A DNA stretch of 64,000 nucleotides from Pseudooceanicola nanhaiensis (GTDB taxonomy: Bacteria > Pseudomonadota > Alphaproteobacteria > Rhodobacterales > Rhodobacteraceae), in contig NZ_JAIUZP010000001.1 in assembly GCF_020171315.1 (NCBI RefSeq), forward strand, positions 186,001 through 250,000, read 5' to 3'. A program made the translations under genes and the position numbers. Positions within the stretch are counted from its first letter, which is position 1. Each line of letters starts with the position of its first letter. The notes under the pieces are model-generated. The model ran no database searches. It worked only from the letters and a program-made list of their open reading frames with translations, and had not been told where the DNA came from. Positions 27,905 through 34,681 of this stretch are shown here, one piece after another.

Positions 27905-28356
27905 GGAGCGTGTCACCCTGAGTTGCTGCGCAGTGCGTTCCATCACATCCGGGAGCGGCCCTGTCAGGCAAGGACGGATGTACGCATCCCAAAGGGATAG
28001 GGGATGTCGGGGCGAAAAAACAGGCTCTTGCGCGGAGAGGGCGACGACAGGCCGGGGCAGGCCGCGACCTCTACGGTGGAAGGGCGCGCCAGCGGCGCGG
28101 AACCGCTTGATTCGGGCCGGTTCCCCGCCAAGGGTGACGCAGGGTTTGCGCAAATTCCCGGCAGCTGCCTATGATGGAGGCGGAAATTCCCGCTGCGCCG
28201 CGTGGTCAGAATCGCGCATCCCGCGGAAAGCTGGAACTGTCGGGCCTGCGGCGTTGCGCCCTGATGTCCCGACGGGTCCTGCACTGGACCAGCCTGTATG
28301 CAGGCGGTATGGATCAGGACCGCGCAACGCTCGGATGAAGGGAGAACGAGGGTGGC
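27905..28356. promoter_or_regulatory. Divergent control region between the two ATP-grasp/transglutaminase operons (452 bp)
   Basis: No gene with acceptable start is visible. Features: a direct repeat AAATTCCCG at about 28151-28159 and 28184-28192 (33 bp apart), and a 5-bp inverted repeat GGTCC / GGACC at about 28276-28290. A shared regulator of both operons could bind here, but no known operator was recognised. Confidence 0.35.
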
Positions 28357-29784
28357 ATGACGGACAGTAAGTTCTTTGACGAAATGATGAATCCAGGCGG
28401 GGATGCCCGTCCGCCCTATTCCAATTACGCAGACTGGTTTTCCGGCGAGGACCCCAAGAGCCTTCTGAAGAAGTCGGCCGAGGCGGAAGCCTTCTTCCGC
28501 CGCATCGGGATCACCTTCAACGTCTACGGCCAGTCCGAGGCGGATGAACGGCTGATCCCCTTCGACATCGTGCCGCGGATCATCTCGGCCAGCGAATGGC
28601 GCCAGTTGGAGCGCGGGATCGAGCAGCGGGTGCGCGCGATCAACGCCTTCCTCGCGGACATCTATCACCGGCAGGAAATCCTGAAGGCCGGGCGTATCCC
28701 GCCCGAGATCATCAGCGGAAACGAAGCCTACCTGCCGCAGATGGTGGGCGTCACGCCGCCGGGCGGCGTCTATACCCATATCGTCGGCACCGACCTCGTG
28801 CGCACCGGCGAGAATGAATTCTACGTTCTGGAAGACAACGCGCGTACGCCCTCCGGCGTCTCTTACATGCTGGAGAACCGCGAGACGATGCTGTCGATGT
28901 TCCCGGAGCTCTTCACCCAGATGAAGGTGCGGCCGGTTTCGTCCTATCCGGCCGAACTGCGCCGCTCGCTGAGCGAGAGCGCGCCGCCGAACTTCTCGGG
29001 CAGCAAGCCGACGCTGGCGGTGCTGACGCCGGGCATCCACAACTCGGCCTATTTCGAGCACAGCTTCCTCGCCGACCAGATGGGCGCGGAACTGGTGGAG
29101 GCCAGCGATCTGCGCATCGTGGATGGCCGGGTCAACATGCGCACGATCCGGGGCTACAAGCCGATCGACGTGATCTATCGCCGCGTCGACGATGCCTACC
29201 TCGATCCGCTGACCTTCAACCCGGAAAGCATGCTGGGCGTGCCGGGCATCATGGATGTCTATCGCGCGGGCAACATCACCATTGCCAATGCGCCGGGCAC
29301 CGGCATCGCGGACGACAAGGCGCTCTACAGCTACATGCCGGATATCGTCGAGTTCTACACCGGCGAGAAGGCGATCCTGCAGAACGTGCCGACGTGGCGC
29401 TGCTCGGAGCCCGACAGCCTGGCCTACGTGCTCGATCACCTTGCCGAACTGGTGGTGAAGGAAGTGCACGGCTCGGGCGGCTACGGCATGCTCGTCGGGC
29501 CCGCCGCCTCCAAGAAGGAGCTGGCAGAGTTCGAGGCCAAGCTGCGCGCCAAGCCCAAGAACTACATCGCCCAGCCGACGCTGGCGCTCTCGACCGTGCC
29601 GATCATGACCAAGGCGGGGCTTGCGCCGCGCCACGTCGACCTGCGGCCCTTCGTCCTCGTCTCGCCCAAGAAGATCCACATCACGGCGGGCGGGCTGACG
29701 CGGGTGGCGCTGAAGGAAGGCTCGCTCGTTGTGAACTCGTCGCAGGGCGGCGGGACCAAAGACACCTGGGTTCTGGGGGACTGA
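28357..29784 (+). CDS. Circularly permuted type 2 ATP-grasp protein
   Basis: A 475-residue stand-alone ATP-grasp (DUF404/DUF407) with an apparently complete active site: VLEDNARTPSGVSYMLENR, YRRVDDAYLDP, the glycine-rich nucleotide loop VVKEVHGSGGYGMLVG, HVDLRPFVL and the C-terminal GGLTRVALKEGSLVVNSSQG. ATP-grasp enzymes join a carboxylate to an amine through an acyl phosphate; here the substrates are unknown and are predicted to be peptides or amino acids. First gene of the plus-strand operon ATP-grasp, alpha-E, transglutaminase, Anbu; the next start is 5 bp after its stop. Confidence 0.92.
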   Translation: MTDSKFFDEMMNPGGDARPPYSNYADWFSGEDPKSLLKKSAEAEAFFRRIGITFNVYGQSEADERLIPFDIVPRIISASEWRQLERGIEQRVRAINAFLADIYHRQEILKAGRIPPEIISGNEAYLPQMVGVTPPGGVYTHIVGTDLVRTGENEFYVLEDNARTPSGVSYMLENRETMLSMFPELFTQMKVRPVSSYPAELRRSLSESAPPNFSGSKPTLAVLTPGIHNSAYFEHSFLADQMGAELVEASDLRIVDGRVNMRTIRGYKPIDVIYRRVDDAYLDPLTFNPESMLGVPGIMDVYRAGNITIANAPGTGIADDKALYSYMPDIVEFYTGEKAILQNVPTWRCSEPDSLAYVLDHLAELVVKEVHGSGGYGMLVGPAASKKELAEFEAKLRAKPKNYIAQPTLALSTVPIMTKAGLAPRHVDLRPFVLVSPKKIHITAGGLTRVALKEGSLVVNSSQGGGTKDTWVLGD

Positions 29785-29789
29785 TCGGA

Positions 29790-30737
29790 ATGGCAATGCT
29801 GGGAAGAACCGCCGGGGGCCTGTTCTGGATGTTCCGCTACCTCGAGCGGAGCGAGAACACCGCCCGCCTGCTGGAAACCGGGTTCCGGATCGCGCTGACC
29901 TCGTCCAACGAGGCCGAGACGGAATGGGAGAGCATCGTGACCACCGCCGGTGTGCGCGAGCTCTACCTCGAGAAATACGACACCTTCGAGCAGGGGCATG
30001 TGATCAACTTCCTCCTGCGGGACAAGGACAACCCCTCCTCGGTCATGAACTCGATCGAGATGGCGCGCCAGAACGCGCGGATGGTGCGCACCGCGCTCTC
30101 CGCCGAGGTCTGGGAAGCCACGAACGAGACCTGGATGACAATGAAGACCGCGCTGGCCCGTCCGGTCTCGGTGAAGAACCTCGCCGAGGTTCTGACCTCG
30201 GTGCGGCAGCATTCGGCGGTGGTGCGCGGCGCCCTGCACGGCACCATGCTGCGCAACGAGATCTTCGATTTCGCCCGGATCGGCACGTTCCTTGAACGGG
30301 CCGACAACACCGCGCGCATTCTGGATGTGAAGTATTACATCCTGCTGCCCTCCTCGGCCTTCGTCGGCTCCTCAATGGACAACAACCAGTGGGAGACGAT
30401 CCTGCGGTCGGTGTCGGCACTGCGGTCCTTCCGCTGGCTGAACGAGGAGGAGACCTCCGCCATGGGGATCGCCAAGTTCCTGATCCTCGACAAGCGGATG
30501 CCGCGCTCGCTGGCGTTCTGCGCCTCCAAGCTGGCGGGTAACCTTGCCTACCTCCAGCGCGATCACGACGGGCCGCTGCCCTGCGTCGAGATGGCCGCAC
30601 AGGTGAACGCCGAACTGGCCGCGCTGACCGTGGATCAGATCTTCGACGATGGGTTGCACGAATTCCTCGAAGGCAGCATCGTAAGGATCGCTGAGATCGC
30701 ATCGCAGATTCAGCAGGATTTTCGGTTTTACGGGTGA
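29790..30737 (+). CDS. Alpha-E domain (DUF403) protein
   Basis: A 315-residue all-helical protein of the alpha-E family, whose genes nearly always accompany permuted ATP-grasp genes. The first helix carries GLFWMFRYLERSENTARLLE and the family motif recurs as IGTFLERADNTARILD near residue 165. It probably acts as a partner of the ATP-grasp enzyme; no catalytic residues are known. ATG at 29790 (GGA precedes). Tightly packed with its neighbours (5 bp upstream, 3 bp downstream), so expression is surely coupled. Confidence 0.92.
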   Translation: MAMLGRTAGGLFWMFRYLERSENTARLLETGFRIALTSSNEAETEWESIVTTAGVRELYLEKYDTFEQGHVINFLLRDKDNPSSVMNSIEMARQNARMVRTALSAEVWEATNETWMTMKTALARPVSVKNLAEVLTSVRQHSAVVRGALHGTMLRNEIFDFARIGTFLERADNTARILDVKYYILLPSSAFVGSSMDNNQWETILRSVSALRSFRWLNEEETSAMGIAKFLILDKRMPRSLAFCASKLAGNLAYLQRDHDGPLPCVEMAAQVNAELAALTVDQIFDDGLHEFLEGSIVRIAEIASQIQQDFRFYG

Positions 30738-30740
30738 CCC

Positions 30741-31544
30741 ATGCGGTTGAAGATCACGCATACGACCAGCTACTCCTATGACCAGCCGTTGCATTACGCG
30801 CTGCTCCAACTGCGGCTGACGCCGCGCGACGGGCACGGGCAACGGGTCTACAGCTGGTCGTCCCACGTCAGCGGGGCCACGCCGCAGGTGTCCTTCACCG
30901 ACCATTTCCGCAATCATGTGGACCTCGTCCTGATGGACAAGGAGGCCCAGAAGGTCGAGATCACCTGCACCGGCGAAGTGGAAACCGAGGATCGCAACGG
31001 CGTGCTGGGACAGGACAAGGGCCACGCGCCGCTGTGGCTCTTCCAGCAGAAGACCCCTGTCACGACCCCGGGCACGGCGGTCCGCAAGCTGGTGAAGGGG
31101 CTGGAAGGCGACGTCGCCAGCGACGCGCTGGGCGCGATGCACAAGCTCTCGGGCCTGATCGGCGAGGCGGTTGCCTACGAGAAGGGCGTGACCACGGCCA
31201 CCACCACCGCCGAAGAGGCGCTGGCGGGGGGCAAGGGCGTCTGTCAGGACCATGCGCACATCATGATCGCATCGGCCCGGCACCTGGGCCTGCCCGCGCG
31301 CTACGTTTCGGGCTACCTGATGATGCAGGGCACGGATCAGCAGGAGGCCGCACACGGCTGGGCCGAGGTGCACGTGGGCCCGCTGGGCTGGGTCGGCTTC
31401 GACGTCTCCAACGAGATCTGCCCCGATGAACGCTATGTCCGCGTCGCCGTGGGCCGCGACTATGGCGAGGCCGCCCCTGTGCACGGGCTGCGGCACGGCT
31501 CTGCGAAGGAAGAGCTTTACGTTTCGTTGCAAGTACAGCAATAG
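30741..31544 (+). CDS. Transglutaminase-like cysteine peptidase of the Anbu operon
   Basis: A 267-residue transglutaminase-fold protein with N-terminal beta domain (ITHTTSYSYDQPLHYALLQL) and the Cys-His-Asp triad: C in GKGVCQDHAHIM, H in AHGWAEVH and D in WVGFDVSNE. It is the third gene of the operon and directly precedes Anbu, an order seen widely for this module. Likely a peptidase or amide hydrolase acting on the product of the ATP-grasp/alpha-E pair (inference from context). Confidence 0.92.
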   Translation: MRLKITHTTSYSYDQPLHYALLQLRLTPRDGHGQRVYSWSSHVSGATPQVSFTDHFRNHVDLVLMDKEAQKVEITCTGEVETEDRNGVLGQDKGHAPLWLFQQKTPVTTPGTAVRKLVKGLEGDVASDALGAMHKLSGLIGEAVAYEKGVTTATTTAEEALAGGKGVCQDHAHIMIASARHLGLPARYVSGYLMMQGTDQQEAAHGWAEVHVGPLGWVGFDVSNEICPDERYVRVAVGRDYGEAAPVHGLRHGSAKEELYVSLQVQQ

Positions 31545-31574
31545 GATCCGGTTCTCTTCCTCGGAGTCGCCCCT

Positions 31575-32315
31575 ATGACCTACTGCGTGGGTATCCAGCT
31601 TGACCGTGGCATGGTCTTCATGTCCGACACCCGGACCAATTCGGGCGTCGATAACATTTCGACCTTCCGCAAGATGCACACCTTCGAGGTGCCGGGCGAA
31701 CGCTCCATCACCATGATGACGGCGGGCAACCTTGCCACCACGCAGGCCGTGGTCAGCCTGCTGCAGGAGCGCACCAAGACGGTCGAGAACCGCGAGCCCG
31801 AGATCCTGCGCCTCGAGTCGATGTTCCAGGTTGCGCAGCTTGTCGGCTCCACCCTGAAGGAAGTGATCGCGACCCACGCGGACGTGGGCCAGAAGGCCGA
31901 TGCGACCTTCAACGCGACGATCATCCTCGGCGGTCAGATCAAGGGCGGCGCGCCGCGGCTCTTCCTGATCTACCCGGAGGGCAACTTCATCGAGGCCGGT
32001 GCCGACACGCCCTTCTTCCAGATCGGCGAGACGAAGTATGGCCGCCCGATCCTGATCCGGGCCTATGATCCCGCGATGACCTTCGAAGAGGCGATGAAGC
32101 TGCTGCTCGTCTCCTTCGACAGCACCATCAAGGCGAACCTCTCTGTCGCGCTGCCGCTGGATTACCACATCTACCCGGTCGACAGCTGTGCCACGGGCAC
32201 CCTCGGCCGCATCAAGGTGGATGACAGCTACTTCGAGACGATCTCGAACGGCTGGGGCGTCGCCCTGCGCGATGCCTTCGGCGCGCTGCCGGACTTCGAA
32301 CTGCCCGATAGCTGA
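31575..32315 (+). CDS. Anbu, bacterial proteasome-type (ancestral beta subunit) protease
   Basis: A 246-residue Ntn-hydrolase-fold protein related to the proteasome beta subunit and HslV. Removal of the initiator Met exposes Thr1 (TYCVGIQLDRGMVFMSD); numbered from it, D17 and K32 occupy the catalytic D17/K33-like positions of the proteasome. The rest of the fold is visible in ATFNATIILGGQ and SVALPLDYHIYPVDS. Such proteins are reported to form self-compartmentalised rings; no ATPase partner is encoded beside it. Last gene of the operon, 30 bp after the transglutaminase. Its stop lies in a 14-bp tandem repeat. Confidence 0.93.
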   Translation: MTYCVGIQLDRGMVFMSDTRTNSGVDNISTFRKMHTFEVPGERSITMMTAGNLATTQAVVSLLQERTKTVENREPEILRLESMFQVAQLVGSTLKEVIATHADVGQKADATFNATIILGGQIKGGAPRLFLIYPEGNFIEAGADTPFFQIGETKYGRPILIRAYDPAMTFEEAMKLLLVSFDSTIKANLSVALPLDYHIYPVDSCATGTLGRIKVDDSYFETISNGWGVALRDAFGALPDFELPDS

Positions 32316-32389
32316 GGCCGAAGAGCTAAGGCCCGAGAGCTGAGGCTGAAGAGCTGAAGCCCCGGGGCTAAGGCTCTGGGGCTAGAGCC
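32310..32389. repeat. 14-bp tandem repeat array spanning two convergent stop codons
   Basis: About 5.7 copies of a 14-bp unit, consensus close to AGCTGAGGCCGAAG: 32310-32323, 32324-32337, 32338-32351, 32352-32365, 32366-32379 and a partial unit to 32389. The first unit contains the anbu stop and the last holds the stop of the convergent GNAT gene. Copies drift toward a G/C-richer variant (GGCTAAGGCTCTGG). Confidence 0.85.
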
Positions 32390-32852
32390 GCTTTTCCATC
32401 CTAAAATTCTCCAGCGTCACGCCGCGCCGCTCGACCTGCTGCGCGGTGATGACCTGCCAGCCCTGCCGCAGCAGGAAGGGCCGGGCCAGGTGACTGGCCT
32501 CGCTGGTCAGGTGGCCGAGGCCCCGGCGGCGGGCCTCCTCCTCCAGCGCGGCATAGAGCCGGACCGCCACGCCCCGCCCCATCCACTCGGGCGCGACGAA
32601 GGCAAGGTCGAGATACCCGGCGCCATCCATCGTGATGAAGCCGGCAAGGCTGCCGCCCTCCCGGGCGGTGACGCCGAATTGCGCCGTGAACTTCTCCCGC
32701 CATGCCGCCGGATCGGGCGGGGCAGGGGCCCAGGCGGCACGCTGCTGCGCCGTGTAATGCGCCTGCGTCCCCTCCCGCACCGCACGAAAGAAGAGGGCCG
32801 CTGCCTCGGCAGCATCGTCGGGCGTCAGCGGAGAGAGGTGCAGCGATTCCAT
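32382..32852 (-). CDS. GNAT family N-acetyltransferase
   Basis: A 156-residue acetyltransferase. The acetyl-CoA-binding motif A is VAPEWMGRGVAVRLYAALEE (Q/R-x-x-G-x-G/A type), preceded by strands GYLDLAFV and followed by the helix RRRGLGHLTSEASHLARPF. Substrate unknown. The ATG at 32852 starts the domain (MESLHLSPLTPDDA); a longer frame upstream is unlikely. It converges on anbu through the tandem repeat array. Confidence 0.82.
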   Translation of the reverse strand: MESLHLSPLTPDDAAEAAALFFRAVREGTQAHYTAQQRAAWAPAPPDPAAWREKFTAQFGVTAREGGSLAGFITMDGAGYLDLAFVAPEWMGRGVAVRLYAALEEEARRRGLGHLTSEASHLARPFLLRQGWQVITAQQVERRGVTLENFRMEKRL

Positions 32853-33275
32853 GAAAACTCCATGAATTCCTAGGGTTGAGCTCCGCGTCCCGGAGGGGGC
32901 GGCTGGCCGACGCTGTGCCGAAATGGCCCTGATGTCATGCTGAAACGGCACCGTGCCATGCGTTTGGCGCACAAGAGTTGGGCGCTATACACCGTATCTG
33001 CCACGATCCTGTGCAGCGCCCCGTGAACCATGCCTCCGACATGCCGGTATACAGGTCTTTTTTCTCCATTGGTGGGGAAAGACCTCTTAGCTGGGGCCGC
33101 GGACATTGCGCCGCATGAAGGGTGTGCGGTGACGAACCTGCTTGGCTGGTCGGTCGCCACCGCACGAATGCAACAGAATGTCGCCTTAGCGATATGGGGG
33201 GAAATCGGGGCGTTTCAACGACCGCGATACCGTTCCTGCGCGACCCCGGCGGCATTTCGAAGGGGTTATTGAAAC
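32853..33275. promoter_or_regulatory. urtA: Upstream region of the urea transporter operon (423 bp)
   Basis: Between the divergent GNAT gene and urtA. At 33053-33085 an inverted repeat AGGTCTTT / AAAGACCT encloses a secondary CTCC / GGGG pairing, forming a bulged hairpin. A TGG-N11-GC pattern at 33141-33155 is a possible sigma-54 -24/-12 element (nitrogen control would suit urea uptake), but its flanks fit the consensus only moderately. No real gene was seen. Confidence 0.3.
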
Positions 33276-34556
33276 ATGTCGAAATTTCTCAAGACGATGC
33301 TCGGGGCCGCTGCCGGCTCCCTCCTGCTGAGCACCGCCGCTTTCGCACAGGACACCATCAAGGTCGGCGTCCTGCATTCGCTCTCGGGCACCATGGCGAT
33401 CTCGGAAACCACCCTGAAGGACACCATGCTGATGCTCATCGACGAGCAGAACGCAAAGGGCGGCGTGCTGGGCAAGCAGCTCGAAGCCGTCGTGGTGGAC
33501 CCGGCCTCCGATTGGCCGCTCTTCGCCGAAAAGGCACGCGAGCTGATGACCGTCTCCAACGTGGACGTGATGTTCGGCTGCTGGACCTCGGTGTCGCGGA
33601 AATCCGTGCTGCCGGTGATCGAGGAACTGAACGGCCTGCTGTTCTACCCGGTCCAGTACGAGGGTGAAGAATCCTCCAAGAACGTCTTCTACACCGGCGC
33701 CGCTCCGAACCAGCAGGCGATCCCGGCCACCGATTACTTCCTCGACGAACTCGGCGTCGAGAAGTTCGCGCTGCTCGGCACCGACTACGTCTATCCGCGC
33801 ACCACGAACAACATCCTCGAGTCCTACCTCGAGTCGAAGGGCATCGCGAAGGAAGACATCTTCGTGAACTACACCCCCTTCGGTCACTCCGACTGGTCCA
33901 AGATCGTGTCGGACGTCGTGGCGCTTGGCGCGGACGGCAAGAAGGTCGGCGTGATCTCCACCATCAACGGTGACGCGAACATCGGCTTCTACAAGGAACT
34001 CGCGGCGCAGGGCATCTCCGCAGACGACATCCCCGTCGTGGCCTTCTCGGTCGGTGAAGAAGAACTCTCCGGCCTCGATACCTCGAACCTCGTGGGTCAC
34101 CTCGCGGCATGGAACTACTTCCAGTCCGCCGACACCCCCGAGAACGCCGCTTTCGTCGAGCAGTGGAAAGCCTACGCCGGCGCAGACCGCGTGACCAACG
34201 ACCCGATGGAAGCCCACTACATCGGCTTCAACATGTGGGTGCAGGCGGTCGAAGCATCGGGCACCACCGATGTTGACACGGTCATCGACGCGATGGTCGG
34301 CCAGACCTTCCCGAACCTGACCGGCGGCACCGCCGAGATGCTCCCGAACCACCACCTCACCAAGCCGGTGCTGATCGGCGAGATCCTCGAGGATGGCCAG
34401 TTCGACATCATCTCCGAAACCGATCCCGTCCCCGGCGACGCCTGGACCGACTTCCTGCCGGAATCGGCCAAGCTGAAGTCCGACTGGCCGGGCCTCGGCT
34501 GCGGTATGTACAACACCGAGACCGAAAGCTGCGTCCAGCTCCAGTCCAACTACTGA
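33276..34556 (+). CDS. urtA: Urea ABC transporter substrate-binding protein
   Basis: Periplasmic urea/short-chain-amide binding protein. The 426 residues start with a Sec signal (SKFLKTMLGAAAGSLLLSTAAFAQ) and enter the type I branched-chain amino-acid-binding fold at DTIKVGVLHSLSGTMAISE. Features typical of UrtA include CWTSVSRKSVLPVIEE and YEGEESSKNVFYTGAAPNQQ. First of a complete urtABCDE set; urease genes are outside the window. A strong hairpin follows the gene, probably letting UrtA accumulate above the membrane components. Confidence 0.96.
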   Translation: MSKFLKTMLGAAAGSLLLSTAAFAQDTIKVGVLHSLSGTMAISETTLKDTMLMLIDEQNAKGGVLGKQLEAVVVDPASDWPLFAEKARELMTVSNVDVMFGCWTSVSRKSVLPVIEELNGLLFYPVQYEGEESSKNVFYTGAAPNQQAIPATDYFLDELGVEKFALLGTDYVYPRTTNNILESYLESKGIAKEDIFVNYTPFGHSDWSKIVSDVVALGADGKKVGVISTINGDANIGFYKELAAQGISADDIPVVAFSVGEEELSGLDTSNLVGHLAAWNYFQSADTPENAAFVEQWKAYAGADRVTNDPMEAHYIGFNMWVQAVEASGTTDVDTVIDAMVGQTFPNLTGGTAEMLPNHHLTKPVLIGEILEDGQFDIISETDPVPGDAWTDFLPESAKLKSDWPGLGCGMYNTETESCVQLQSNY

Positions 34557-34580
34557 TCCGCGTTTCACGCTGATCACGCG

Positions 34581-34608
34581 GCCCGGGCGGTGCATCCGTC
34601 GCCCGGGC
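34581..34608 (+). terminator. Intercistronic hairpin between urtA and urtB
   Basis: Perfect 9-bp stem GCCCGGGCG / CGCCCGGGC with a 10-nt loop, 24 nt after the urtA stop and without a T tract. It is followed by a tetranucleotide run (ACTG repeated about four times, 34617-34632). Probably an mRNA-stabilising or attenuating element that favours urtA. Confidence 0.6.
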
Positions 34609-34681
34609 CCTGACTAACTGACTGACTGACTGCCGCTCCGCGTGCCGTTCCGCCCGGCGCGTCGCGCCCCGAAAGGATCAA

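Noticed and set aside
22427-28000. A 1857-residue open frame on the plus strand
   Set aside because: It is antisense to the fused ATP-grasp/alpha-E and DUF2126 genes, whose proteins match families over their full lengths. Long antisense frames are expected in DNA with strong G/C third-position bias; its translation is rich in H, R, G and Q with no domain.
33100-33156. NtrC box and sigma-54 promoter upstream of urtA
   Set aside because: A TGG-N11-GC spacing exists at 33141-33155 and TGCGCC/GTGTGC lie nearby, but neither matches its consensus well enough to call; kept only as a low-confidence note in the upstream region.
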